A DNA stretch of 64,000 nucleotides from Owenia fusiformis (Eukaryota > Annelida > Polychaeta > Sabellida > Oweniidae), in assembly GCA_903813345.2 (NCBI GenBank), contig CAIIXF020000009.1, positions 34,899,759-34,963,758 of the forward strand, given 5' to 3'. This document shows positions 11,900 to 24,600 of this stretch, piece by piece (the stretch's first letter is position 1; every line of letters starts with the position of its first letter). A program made the position numbers and the translations under genes. The notes under the pieces are model-generated. The model was not told the DNA's origin, ran no database searches, and saw nothing but the letters and a program-made list of their open reading frames with translations.

Positions 11900-14800
11900 A
11901 GAAATTGTTTGCTGTATCATATATCACTCACACGCCTCGATTGGCTGTTCATTACACTCTGAGCTGTTCAACGTACACGCGTTCAAGTTATATCACACTA
12001 CAGAGTCAGCTGTGTTGTCAGACCTGAAACATTAAGATAATTAATTAAATATTCCCAATAAACAATGATCAACCAGAACGAATGTTATTCGCCTAATGCT
12101 TATTGTCACTTGTATTCATTAATAAGAGTAATAAGGACTATATGCGTTCAAATATCATACGAGGGTCATTCCAAGACTACAGCAATGGCTGTATTTGGTA
12201 TTCAACATACACGTTGAACAGCAATGGCGGTTTATGTACGTTGACATAGCCAGTGCATGGGCTTAGCAATTTTTCAAATGTACATACAATGTAAAAAATG
12301 TTTGAAAAGTTCTATTTATCATATTTCAAGAGCACACTGATATACAAGGTGTTCCCTAAGAGGGTGGAATCATCTTAATGGCCCTTATATGGGGAGCAAT
12401 GGAGCAAGCAGGAACTCATTAAGTTTTAAACAGGCTTTCACATTCAGCTGATCCATCTTTTATCATTATTTGAAGTGGCATCTTACCATGCGAGAAAGAC
12501 AAGGCGGATTCAATGTAGGTCACTAAAATTAATTTGTCAGTCGACTGTGTGTCATATTCAAATATCACCATGAATATCGATGATCCAGAGAACTGAGATG
12601 TGCTTTATGTTTTGGAATAACTGGAACTTAATCAGATTTAAACGTTAAATGTTTCAGTCTAATTTATACTGCTCGAATAGTGTGCTTGAAGTTTAGTTTA
12701 GTTTTAGTGTTATGAACGTTTATATGGTTGCATTTTGGGTCATCTTATATATTGATTAATTGCAAATAGACCATTATTCCACTACCATATCTTTTTGAAT
12801 GCCACTCGTCAGTGAAATGTCTACCATAGACAGAAGAGATAACAAGTAATGGATTGTTCATAGGTGACCGGTTCGACATTTCTGTGAATATCATATCCAG
12901 AATTTGCATTTTTATGAACGATGACATTTAGAATGTGTTCTAGACAAAAGCGGCTGGGAATAATATTAACTCTTTCAAGTGATTCGTTATAATACCCTGT
13001 CTAATACACACATTACTGATATTAATTCTCATCGATGTGCCAATGTCGATCAGTCCAAACACTATTTTCTACACTCCCCTCCACAAGTTTGATAACCGGA
13101 AGTGCCCATTTTGATTACTTATCAAAGTCCGTTTATGTTTTGCGATTTTGATTAATTCGTCAAATTCGTCAGATATTTCCGAACTATTGTAATTTATGAA
13201 AAAATTAAACTCCAAACACTGACAGACTTTGTTGTGATATGCTATCCAATGCATGAAAACTGTCATGTTGCAAAAGTTATGGAGGGGAGTGTACCTTTGG
13301 CTGTAAGTTCTAGCTGTCCATTTTATATAGTATAAGATATCAGCAGCCCTCCTATCTTTTGTTTCATTGCAAGGCATTCTACCATTTACAGGTGACATCC
13401 AGGTTAAAATGAATATTGTACTTTATTGTTTATTTATATAAGGGGACATCTAATGCTTACAGCGCTTTGCCCCTTGTAATTGTATCTTAATGACTTGTGC
13501 TTACAATAAATGAAAGATGATAAAAAAATATAGTATAAGAAGAAAGAATGGGCTTAGACTACGGAGACTTACACACGTGTGGAAGAATGTATACGAGAGG
13601 GACAAAATTTCACAAGCAATCTAAAAACTTAGCGTACAAGAGTTTTAGCCAATTCATTATTTCCAAACCAAATGTGTGTTAACCAAATGTGTCATCAAAA
13701 TATTATATTTTGCTGCGAAGTGAAAATTCAGTAAAATTCTTAGGATCCGTGCTTAATGAAGTCAATTTATATGATAATAATAAAAAGTCACTTTTTGGTT
13801 TTCAATGAAAAATCAAAACACGGGCACCATTTAATATGTAGTTCAATGATGAGGAAAAAGATTCCAGACTTTTGGAGGGGAGTATATATTACATACATAT
13901 ACAGGCGTGTACATACGTATTACCTACGTAAACGGTCCCTGATTTGATTCACACTACTAAACCCCGGGGGATTGACTCAAAGCCCTGACTTTTGTTTCCG
14001 CTTGTCACCGTTTGTTTTTAGCAATGCTACGAGCAAACGTTACGTACCACATTCCAATTAATTCTAGATTATTATCACCGTTTAATGACGTAGATATTCT
14101 ACGAAATTAATCTCATCTTCAATAGGCTTTGTTAACAACAGGTTTTTCTATAAAATCATAACTGATTCCCATGGCTCGTGCTGAAGTATCAAAATCGGAA
14201 TTGGAATTGGTAGAGAGAATTGCAATATGAGTTTACATCACGAAATACTGAATCCTATCCAATAAAAATAATATATCTATAGCTCCTCGCACCAGATGAC
14301 TTCAGATTAAAGAACTATCACGGTTGAAATATAAGAGCACATTGCTATTGAAGCAAAACAAAATGATGTGGTACCCTTTCCAATTGTCCCAATTTGGTTC
14401 TTAAAAAGAAACCTTCGTCTGCGGGTCTGAGATTCGGAGCCTAGTATACATTTGATTTGTTCATCCTTGATTAGATGTATTCCCGGGAATGTATTGTTGA
14501 CGAGCAAAATATGATCAGAATGTGTGATCTAATGAATAATATTGAGAGAGTATTTCCTCACCTTGGTTGACAAAGACCTTGCTTTTGTCTGCCGTCCAGT
14601 TATCACCTAGTGACTGTTGACGTGTGTAAGAATGCAATCTGAAGACGCAAACAGCTTCGGGTTCACGACAGTCTCATCTCAAATGCACGACTATCTCCAA
14701 TTTACCCCCTCGGTATAATGCTATCATCACAATTATTACAAACTCTACGAGATTAATCCATATTAGAGTTCGCCTATTATCAATTACAAACAATAGCTTG

Positions 14801-16730
14801 TATTTTGTTCTTCGTTTCTTTGGGAACAATTACTTTGTTGTATTCTCGGAATAAATATTTGATTTACAATTTGCATAATCAAATATTTAATGTTCGATTT
14901 TTATTGATAAAGCGTATTATAGTGCTTGCACTGGGCGTCGGAGACTAATGCTCTGAACGTCGTTATAGTACAATTAGTGTTGGTTGAGATCGAATAACGC
15001 ATTAGTAGTGCCATGACACGAGTCATAATCGATCGGCAATGCTTCAATACACGTGTTCCTTTTAACTTGTTCTTTAATATTGCCGTTTGCAGTTACAGTC
15101 ATTGCGCATATCATGTCAAATCTAGAATAAAAAGTATTGTTATTACACGTTTCACTCTTCGCTTATCAATGTTTTTGTCTAACAACGATTTTTTAATTAT
15201 TCTCAAAATAGTGTATGAAAACATTGAAATTATGAAATTAGAAAACGAATGAATCGAAATGGTACAGTAGTAAACGTTTCAAATACAAATAAAATATCAT
15301 GTGTATTATGATAGCTTGATTATAACTTTTAATTTCACATTTTCCCAGTTAGACAGTTATTTCCAAGTATAATATAAAAGATACGATTGAATCTCTACAC
15401 ACTGAAGGAAATACAGGAAATCTCATTTCCACTTTGATTTTGCGTATTGTTATCGACATATTATAATAGGTAATTTATACTGTATACAGGATGGGTTCAA
15501 ACCGAGTCGATCCATACTTTAGTGCCGATAACTTTTTTAGTAATCCTCGTATATAAATCGTAAAGTTTTTAATGAAGATGGTCGGGACTCAGGAGAACCT
15601 GTCAGTGTGACATAATTATCACTGTAAAATTATAATATCAAATATTAGGCCTATCATTGAAATCCCATACATTAAATAAGTGATGACCAAAACATTGAGT
15701 TTTTAGCCCACCCTGTTCATTATCAAGAAAGGCTACCCTGCCTTTCTGTAATAGATGACTATTGATCATGTTACGATGGTAACGCAACTCACTTAAATCG
15801 TGAAATGAAAAACAAACAAATAAAATTTATTATATACTCGTATAACAATCCAACGAACGCGTAAATAAACATATTTATTTTATAGCGTTGGCCTTAGATT
15901 TTTCTTTCAGACGATAAGCTAGATTCTGACACAATAAGACTTACCAATTCCTTCCTGCAAAAATATGAATGAGAAAATCAATGTTCCACAATTAAGGTGG
16001 ATTGAGACTTATAGACTACCCAGTATTGAATTACCTGCCGTCGCCATTTACGCCTATCATTCACTCTCGGATAGAAGTTCTACCTTTAGTTTTCTAAACA
16101 GCAGAAGCGTAATTAAGAGTAAATCATACAGATCTGATGAAGTTATTAAATGCCACCCTTTGTATTCTTCTAATTATCAAAGAAAATCAATCCGCAGATT
16201 ATCGATACTAATGGAGTTTGTCATGAATATTCATCAACAAAAAATCGGTATCCATAACAAAGGAGATATCTAACAGAGTTCAATCTTCGTGTGGAATTTG
16301 GTCTCTTTACTTCATCCTACATGTAGGTCTTACAAAGTGACGGTAAACAAACGTGCGTGTTCTCCTTCATCTTATTCTCTGAAGTTATATATTAGGATTA
16401 TTCAATGTAATGGGAATTTTTGTTACGATTATATGCCGGATTATAGTGCACGTTACATCACTAAATGAAAATTGGTCTCACATTTAGTCCATGATGTACG
16501 TGTAAAATTATTACTGAAACTATATATAATTCTATCAACGATTTATCTATTCCTATCATATTTCTTAAAGCTCTGTATGGATTCAAAAGTATCATTCATT
16601 TTTTGCCAGTGATAAGCATGCCGTTCATTTATTGTGAAATTCCTCCGGGGTAAATTCCACACAAAGCTAGTCGAGCTGTGTTCAATTTCAGCTATTCAGA
16701 ACACGGTATTCCATAGTGCAAATACATTCA
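11900..16730. other. Intergenic stretch, no supported gene
   Basis: Open frames here are short and lack coding character. An inverted-repeat pair (TACACTCCCCTCCA at about 13070 and its complement at about 13278) could bound a 220-bp MITE. A weak mariner-like end pair (ACAGGATGGG near 15486, CCCACCCTGT near 15708) was noted. Nothing else is supported. Confidence 0.45.
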
Positions 16731-16737
16731 TTATACA

Positions 16738-17288
16738 AGGGCCGATCCAGAAGTCCTGATAAAAATGCTCGAACTAAGTTTATCATTCATTTTGCACAAT
16801 ATTTTCAGATTAGTAACTACTTGTAGGTCATTCACTTCCTCATAAGTTATAAAAAATTTAGATGTTGGTTACAAATATTTCTGAAGTTATGGTTGCTATG
16901 GTAACCTCAATAACGATATATAGCGGGACATGGGCATATTTGCGAAGTTTAAAATTAGTTTAATTTTCTCTTGAATAAATGATCAAATCCCATTATATGG
17001 TTGCCTAACTCTACCAATGGCTGTTTTAATAGTAACTGCTGTTAGTTTTTCAGATTTTTCAATTTAAGTTATGACGTATGTGGTCAAGCCTGGACTTAGT
17101 GCCTCTACCATGGGGTAGTAAAACTGTGATTATAGAATTTTCTGTTGATCAATCATTCTGAAAAGTCCATGCTGTATAGGCATATAAATTATGTAATTTG
17201 TATAAAAATTCCAGGTGCTTTCCTTTACCAAGCCCATGCCTTTACTTAAGAAAAAGCATTTTTATCAGAACTTCTGGATCCGCCTTTG
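16738..17288. mobile_element. Inverted-repeat DNA element (MITE-like)
   Basis: The left end reads GATCCAGAAGTCCTGATAAA followed by AATGCT. The right end, near 17250-17280, is its near-perfect complement (AGCATTTTTATCAGAACTTC then TGGATCCG). The inverted repeats are about 30 bp, separated by about 490 bp with no open frame. GGATCC-type ends are common in hAT-like MITEs of invertebrates, but no 8-bp target duplication is evident. Confidence 0.5.
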
Positions 17289-17463
17289 TACTACTCTTAG
17301 TAGTGGGATTGGTAATTTTTAGATTCTCACTGGAACTAATGGAACTCAGGAGACATTTCATTGTAGTGCCGTCAAAATATGTATTTTCGACCTAAACCAA
17401 AATATATGCTCTATTTAGTTTATGGATGACTAAGTTCTGTTAACCAAATCACCAAAGTTCCCC

Positions 17464-17598
17464 CACAAAAGGAACCTGTATCAACTGACATCTATTGGTG
17501 ACCAAACCTGGAAGAATAGAGCTTGGTCCAGCTACTACTATATTCTCCCAGGTTCGCCCACCAATAGTTGTCAGGTGTGATACAGGTTCCTTTGAGTT
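17464..17598. mobile_element. Hairpin MITE, about 45-bp inverted repeats
   Basis: AAAGGAACCTGTATCA at the left is matched in reverse complement by TGATACAGGTTCCTTT at the right. Similarity continues inwards through CTATTGGTG to CCAAACCTGG / CCAGGTTCG. The whole unit is about 135 bp and could fold into one hairpin. No gene overlaps it. Confidence 0.6.
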
Positions 17599-18107
17599 TC
17601 ACAACCCATGTATCATTGCCAAATTGATAAGTTGTATTGCACGTGATACGTCTAAAATAGTTTATGGAATTGCATAAGGAAACCAACAAGAGTTAAAATT
17701 AGACGTCTCTTATTTCGTGACTCTTCGAACGCAAGCGTTATCAAACAGATGATTGGACTTCCGGGTTTTCGTTTTTGTTAAAAATATTCAATATAATGCA
17801 CTTATGCACTAGTATAGCGGATAGAAGAACAGGATGATGTCATAAAAATGAGTATATGAGTACTTCATTTCATTATGCCAAATAACGAACTTCAGATAGC
17901 TCGTCAGAGGTAATGCTAAATCAATTTATCCAGATTTTTGTCAAGTGCAAATTTAATTTTGAAATGGAATTTAGATCTACCAATTCCTCCCCAGTTCTTT
18001 AGCATTTCAACCTAACTGAATTGTTTTCCTGGATTTTTGGTAAATTCTACCTTGCTTCAGTCCTGATATTATCATTTCTATCATTTTAATCCTCACTTAC
18101 TAAGACC

Positions 18108-18185
18108 ACAGGTGCTCCCTGGGTGTGAGGCCCCTGGAAAGAAAACAGAGGGAGCTTCTCTTATTACCCAGGGAGCACCTGAAGT
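18108..18185. repeat. Short perfect-arm hairpin
   Basis: CAGGTGCTCCCTGGGT is followed about 45 bp later by its complement ACCCAGGGAGCACCTG. It looks like the ends of a very small DNA element or a structured site; no terminator role is implied in this animal genome. Confidence 0.5.
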
Positions 18186-18724
18186 CGCATATCCAATGCC
18201 AAGGTCAGTACTGTGGGTAGGTTATATAAAGACCCGAGGTGCCTGCGTAGATGATAGGTCACTCTATATCTAACATTATATGCCATAGCCAGGAGCGGGT
18301 GCGATTGTGCGATCGCAACCTCACCCCCCCCCCCTCCATAACCAATAATAAAAAAAGAAAAGAGACTTAAAATGCTTTTTATTTGAAGCTTCTATCTCAA
18401 TTTTGACGGATGTTACATCAATTTTTGTAAAATTCAAAACAAATCTTCATATTTTTTTGGGTTGCTTATGCCACGATCACAGCCGCTGACTGAAAACCTA
18501 AAACATTTTGACGATCGCACCCTCTCTCTCTTTCTGTTCAAATGCAGTTAATTTTCTAACATTGATCTTTTGAAATGCTCCCTTGCCTATTTATATTGAA
18601 TTCATTCAAAAATACAGTCTAAGGTAAAAAAAATTGTTTTGTTTTTTTATCGTTCATGTATACTTGTTCATGTTCAATCTCAATTTAGAAGGTTTAGACA
18701 GTAAAACATCTCATCTTAATACTT

Positions 18725-21648
18725 TTTTTTTTTTTTTTTATAAAATCAAACTTTATTAATAAACATATTTTACATTACATGCATACAATTAGATAAAAAA
18801 ATACAATTATAGAAATTTCAAGTTACATTACATCTTTCTGATCATAATCTCAGTATCAAAAATGGCTTTTACATTACAAGCTGTATTGACCTTTTTTTTA
18901 AAATCATGTATAGCTTTTTTAATTACCAATGTTTTAAGTAAATCTTCTTTTTTAACAATTGCATTTCCAATTTTTTGATTATTTGTAACATTTACATCAT
19001 TCCAAATTGATTTAATACAGTCACAATTGATAAAGAAGTGGTCAATGTCATCTTTTACATGTGCGTTACAAAAGTTACAGATGTCAGAGTTTTCTATGTT
19101 ACATTTCTTCAAATAAATATTTTGAGGGTAAATACCATGTAAAATTTTCCATTGAATTACCAAAAGGGTAGTATCGGTTGTACATTCAAAAAACTGAGAC
19201 CAGATTTTATCGTTTAGAATCTCACCATTAAATTTTATGTCACACTTTCTTTCTAAAACAATTTTTGTTCTCACAATTCTTGTGTTTAAAAGATGGCTCT
19301 CAATGCCTTTAAAAAATAATTTTGTACAAGGTGTTTTCATTTCATATTTGATAAGGAGATCTTGTTTTAAACATGCTTTAAGCGCATTATATTGAAGAAT
19401 TGTTTGGCCATTTCTCCCTATTTTCTGGACAATGTTATCATATGCTAACATTTCCCCATCCTGGACAACATCTGAAATATATGTAATGCCCTTTTCAATC
19501 CAGTTTTCAAAAAATAATGGAGAATTATTGAGAGTTACATTTTCATTGTTCCAAATAATGCCCTCATTTTTAAAATCATTGTGTTTTAACCATACATGTA
19601 ATACATTTTTATAAAAATTACTCAAGTTATGCAAACCTTTAATTCTATCAAAATCTATGTTTGAATTAAAAATACTGAGTCCATTACCCATTTTTCCATA
19701 CATGTACATGGGTAAGCCTCTCCAGTGACCATTGCCTCTTTCTTGCAACTTTTTAACCCATTGTGTTGTATAAGCTATTTGTAAATCTTTAGCATTTATC
19801 ATTTTTAACCCTCCATATTTATATTCTTGCACCATTACATCCCTTTTCACTTTGTCAGGAATCTTTTTCAATTCATCCTCTTTAAATCTGCCTTTTGCCC
19901 AAATAAATTTAAACATCATTGTATTAATTCTATTCAAAAGTTTGTCAGGTAGAATGAAGGCTTGCATGAGATAGGAGAATTGTGATAAAAGTAAAGATTT
20001 CACTATAACAACCTTTCCCATAATTGTTAAGTACCTTCCAGACCACGATTTCATAATGTTTTCACATTTTACAAATTTTGACTCAAAATTCAAGTCATTA
20101 TCAATAACATTAGTTGAGGTACTAAACGTTACACCTAACAGCTTTATACAGTTATGAGGCATTATTTTCCATTGCACATCTCCATGTTTTTCTCTCCTAT
20201 TTTTCCATTTTCCTAACCACATTGCCTCTGTTTTCTTTGTGTTGATTTTAAGGCTTGATAAACCATAAAATGTGTTAAAAAATTCAAGTACATTATTAAA
20301 AGACTTAATGTCATGCACAAAAACAGTTGTGTCATCTGCATATTGTAAAACTTTGGTTTCATCATGATTTCCAGGGGCTTTGATACCTTTAACCTCACTG
20401 GATTGTCTTATTTTACAAGATAAAAGCTCACATGCTATTAGGTAAATCATCGGAGATAAGGGGCAGCCCTGCCGAATGCCACGCCCTAATTTGATGTCAC
20501 CTATAAGCCAGCCATTGTTAAAAATATGATTATGTCCATTTGTATTAATGACCTCAATCCATTTTATAAATTGGGGACCAAATCCAAAATATTCTAAAGA
20601 GTATAACATGAACTCCTTTGAGATTGAATCAAAACATTTTTCGTAATCAATTGCAAGCATAATGCCCTGTAAGTTATTTGAATCTATATATACCATTAAG
20701 TCATCAATACCTCTTAAAATAGTAGCTGCACTACGTTTCTTTATAAATCCTGACTGGTCTTCATGTACTATTTCAGATATAACCAATCTCAATCTGTTAG
20801 CTAACACTTTGGCCAGTATTTTGTAGTCTACATTTGTTAATGTTAAAGGGCGCCAGTTTTTAAGGTCATCCCTAGGTAAATCTTTTTTTGGAATTAAAAC
20901 CATCAATCCAGTTTTTTGAGAACATGATAATTCACCTTTTAAAAAACCCTCATTCAGTGAATCTACGACTAAATTGCCAATCTTATTAAAAAATACCTTA
21001 TAGAAAGCAGCTGTAATACCATCCAGTCCAGGGCTGGCTTCATTTTTCATATTTTTTAATGCTGCTTTACATTCCTGGTGTGTTACAAGACCTTCACAAA
21101 TTAATCTATTATCATCATTAAGTTTCGGAATATTTACATCATGTAAAAAATCATCAAGATTTGCTTTCCTAAATACAATTTTCTTTTCATATAATGCATT
21201 ATAAAACCTGTTTATTTCTTCTACAATCTGGTTCTGGTTACTTACATTTTGACCATTAATTTTCAATGAATTTATGTTCTTTTTGTTTCCCCTAGCTTTC
21301 TCTAATTGCAAGAAGTATTTGGTACTTTTTTCTCCTTGTTCATACCACTGTACCTTGGACCTTATCTGAGCCCCTTTAGCTTCAACTGTTGACAAAATTT
21401 CAAATAACAATTTGCATTCATTAACTCTCTGATTCAAAATATTATCATTAGGATTTTTACTTAAATCCTTACATGCTCGATCTAACTTCTGTTTTGCAGT
21501 TTTGATTTTACACTTGTTTACATGGGCTAGATGTTTACTGTAACCAATAGAGAAATCTTTAATCTGTGTTTTACAATAATCCCAGAGTATTTGTTTATCT
21601 AGATTGTTAACATTAATTAATACCCTGTCAACAATTTGGTTTATTTTT
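18725..21648 (-). mobile_element. Young 5'-truncated Tx1/L1-type LINE with poly(A) tail and 17-bp TSD
   Basis: The insertion is bounded exactly by two copies of ATCTCATCTTAATACTT, at 18708-18724 and 21649-21665. Its 3' end, on the minus strand, is a poly(A) tract (seen as T at 18723-18739), as produced by target-primed reverse transcription. The 5' end is truncated within ORF2, removing ORF1 and the endonuclease. Identical duplications and an unbroken frame suggest a recent insertion. It lies antisense to, and 28 bp upstream of, an exon of the SLC36-like gene. Confidence 0.9.
18828..21647 (-). CDS. LINE ORF2 reverse transcriptase, 5'-truncated but open
   Basis: The frame stays open from the 5' truncation point to the stop, about 940 codons; the first ATG in it gives 869 aa. 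Counting from that Met, it shows the reverse-transcriptase motifs SPGLDGITAAFYK (135-147), DQSGFIKKRSAATI (227-240), the catalytic LAIDYEKCFDSI (261-272), RGIRQGCPLSPMIYL (319-333) and QYADDTTVF (365-373). The C-terminus ends with a CCHC-like cluster, CNFCNAHVKDDIDHFFINC. These fit the Tx1-like branch of L1 (clade assigned from memory of family patterns). The upstream endonuclease is missing, so the copy should be unable to retrotranspose unaided. All catalytic residues of the polymerase remain. Confidence 0.88.
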   Translation of the reverse strand, partial: KINQIVDRVLINVNNLDKQILWDYCKTQIKDFSIGYSKHLAHVNKCKIKTAKQKLDRACKDLSKNPNDNILNQRVNECKLLFEILSTVEAKGAQIRSKVQWYEQGEKSTKYFLQLEKARGNKKNINSLKINGQNVSNQNQIVEEINRFYNALYEKKIVFRKANLDDFLHDVNIPKLNDDNRLICEGLVTHQECKAALKNMKNEASPGLDGITAAFYKVFFNKIGNLVVDSLNEGFLKGELSCSQKTGLMVLIPKKDLPRDDLKNWRPLTLTNVDYKILAKVLANRLRLVISEIVHEDQSGFIKKRSAATILRGIDDLMVYIDSNNLQGIMLAIDYEKCFDSISKEFMLYSLEYFGFGPQFIKWIEVINTNGHNHIFNNGWLIGDIKLGRGIRQGCPLSPMIYLIACELLSCKIRQSSEVKGIKAPGNHDETKVLQYADDTTVFVHDIKSFNNVLEFFNTFYGLSSLKINTKKTEAMWLGKWKNRREKHGDVQWKIMPHNCIKLLGVTFSTSTNVIDNDLNFESKFVKCENIMKSWSGRYLTIMGKVVIVKSLLLSQFSYLMQAFILPDKLLNRINTMMFKFIWAKGRFKEDELKKIPDKVKRDVMVQEYKYGGLKMINAKDLQIAYTTQWVKKLQERGNGHWRGLPMYMYGKMGNGLSIFNSNIDFDRIKGLHNLSNFYKNVLHVWLKHNDFKNEGIIWNNENVTLNNSPLFFENWIEKGITYISDVVQDGEMLAYDNIVQKIGRNGQTILQYNALKACLKQDLLIKYEMKTPCTKLFFKGIESHLLNTRIVRTKIVLERKCDIKFNGEILNDKIWSQFFECTTDTTLLVIQWKILHGIYPQNIYLKKCNIENSDICNFCNAHVKDDIDHFFINCDCIKSIWNDVNVTNNQKIGNAIVKKEDLLKTLVIKKAIHDFKKKVNTACNVKAIFDTEIMIRKM

Positions 21649-21676
21649 ATCTCATCTTAATACTTGATACTTTCAG

Positions 21677-24600
21677 AGTGAATGTAAGATGGTACCATCA
21701 TCCGATAGACTTTGCCAATGTCCTCAAGGCATTCATTGGCTCAAACTACCTTGGCCTACCATTTGCCTTTTTCAACAGTGGACTTGGGGTAATACATATT
21801 TAAACTTTATTAGACAGATATGTATTGTGGTATTCATGCATACATATTGTTGATTTTTACTTCACTTCATCAATATTTTTGAATTTTATGCACTTATATT
21901 TTGTTTATTAAAATGCCATGATATTGAACAAATATTTCACTCTATTGAGGTGAATACCTGTACATCTTTCACAAGTGATATTCCACGAAGCCCGAAGGGC
22001 AAGTGGAATATCACCTTGTGAAAGTGCTACAGGTATTCACCGAAAATAGAGTGAAATATTTGTTTTATTATATCACTGTCTAGCTAAACATCCCTAATAT
22101 TATTAAGTCATTAAGTCTTCAGATATTTTTACGAATCTACTCGGTTCGTCTGCCATTTTGACTTACACTGAACTAAATTATTTACACTGAACGAAAACAA
22201 ATTCTTTGAAAATTCCCGGGAGCGTGGGATATCGCTAGATATCTTACGGTTATCTTATCTGATTAGCATTGCCATTGAATATCGCCAGATATCCCACGAC
22301 ATGTGACACAGTTTTGACCAATCATACTGTCGCTAGCTAGATAGTGATATAATAATGTTAATTATCCAATGATTTTACCATTATTATGGCAATAATCAGT
22401 ATTAGTATAATTCATTTCAGGATATTATTTGAATTTTATTGGTAATTCTATGCATATGAGTGTTGTCATTTGATTTCCTTTCACACATAACACCTGCATG
22501 TCAGATTTGGAAATAATCATGGTACGAAGATATAATATGCTTTTCAATACCACATTATCATCTCATTGCAATCTATATATATTAGTATTACATACCCAGC
22601 GAAGCATTTGTATTGAAGTCAATGGAGCTGAAGGTCGGCTATATATTCCTGTATAGCCGTCAAACGTTTTACCATGACAATCTTATGACGTCATCGGGAC
22701 GTCATGTTTCATTTCTTCCTAATTTCACTCGCACACAGACATGTGGCGTCATTGATATAATGTAGCCATGATATAAAAGTATGTAATACAACAGTTATGT
22801 CCGTATCATTGAATATATGCCTTCGGTCTGTCGTATATTGGTGACAGACCTCAGGCATATATTCAATGATAGGGACATAACTGCTAAATATTGATTTATA
22901 CTCTTTAAAGAAAGTATTTTCTTTCAAAAGGAATGTTCACATAGCTCTCTTCTCCCCATAAGTCATAAGATTAAGTGTATAACCGATGCGTACATTCTGA
23001 ACTTGTCAATATGGCAGACCTAAGAATACTCAGATATAACTTTTGTAACATTGAGTATGCAAAAATTGTCAGGTCTTTATGCATGCATCATAAAATGTTA
23101 ATGCAGTGCTTTACTTGTGTTTTCTTATTTTCAGTTGGGGATAATTGGTCTCGTTATCATAGCCTCTCTGACAGACCATTGTTGTCAGCTTATAGTGAAA
23201 TGCAAGAAACGCGTCATAATAAATATAATGCAAAAATACCAGGATACGCATTGTGATGCCGACTTTAACACCCTTGTCCGTCTTCAGATACGCTTAGAAA
23301 AACATTTGGATTATGCAGATATAGGAAACATTGTATTAGGTAAATGGGGACCCATCCTCGTTAATTCATTCCTATTGTTGACACAGTTTGGATTTTGTGT
23401 TGCATATTTTATATTTATCGGGAATACAGTACAGCTGTTATTCCCCCAAAAATTGGTCAATGAAACTATCCCACAGTTCCAATCATCAATAACAACAGTG
23501 CATGATGGGAGTAGCATATCTAGAAATGTTATGTTTAACGTAACTAACTCTACCACTACAGGATTTACTCAAACAACTACGGGGTATACTCAAACAACTA
23601 CAGGGTATACTCAAACAACTCCAGGATATACTCAAACAACTGCTTATCCTCAAACAACCTATACAGCTGATAATGGGACTACTGCAGACTTTATAGAACA
23701 GTTTGTGTCTACAGCCCCAAATTTGGAATATCTTGTTTTAATTCCATTACCTCTATTTATATTGTTTGCCTATCTTCGCAGTATTAGGAACATGGGCATT
23801 GTCAGTGCAGTAGCCAATCTTTCAACCTTCGTGGCATACTTCTCAGTTCTCTACTATCTTATAGAAGGTAGGTTAACATACATATTGTTGTAGTGTAGTG
23901 TAGTTGGTAAAAGTTTTTATTGTAGTGGGAAAATGCAAAGGGAACTATAGAAGTACAATAAATCACAAATAGGAATAGATCATTACTTTAAAACATTTCA
24001 AAAACGAGGCCATAATTATTTGGAGCGTTTTTAAGTGTAAAGGAATCCAAGTTGTTTGGGAGTTCTCCAAAGGAATTTAAAAAAATGTTTAAATATGGTC
24101 AGTTTCATTTCAGTATACATCATAGCTTTTGCTTTGATTTCTTTATTTTCATGATTTCAGGCTTCAGCATCCATCCTACTGTGCAGTGGTGGAAATGGAG
24201 CACTTTTCCAATCTTCTTTGGTCAGGTTACCACAAACTATGAGGGTATTGGAACAGTAAGTACTGATATATTGATATAGGCTGTAGAATACATTATTGTC
24301 CCCAAGATTATTTTTTCCTTTTAAATGGCCCATACTGGTTCTCATTGAGTACAAAAAGTAAAAAATGAAAAAGTTGCGCAGTTTTTAGCCACTTTATCAA
24401 ATAAATGGAGAATTGAGTCATGACTGGAACCAAACAAGGCATTAACATGCAAAATGTCACCACATGTCATTTGTTACAGACATCGAATACACAAGGTCCA
24501 ACATCTTTGATCATACATTTCCTACAGTATTTATAGATGTCGTACCTAGCTTAGGATGCTGTATAAATGTTAATTTACAATTTATTTTGATAAGCTTGTC

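Noticed and set aside
13069-13398. 109-codon minus-strand frame
   Set aside because: Its ends coincide with the inverted repeats of a probable MITE; no domain or coding bias.
15486-15718. Mariner-like MITE (ACAGGATGGG ... CCCACCCTGT)
   Set aside because: End similarity is limited to about 10 bases and the right side lacks the TA duplication; kept only as a note.
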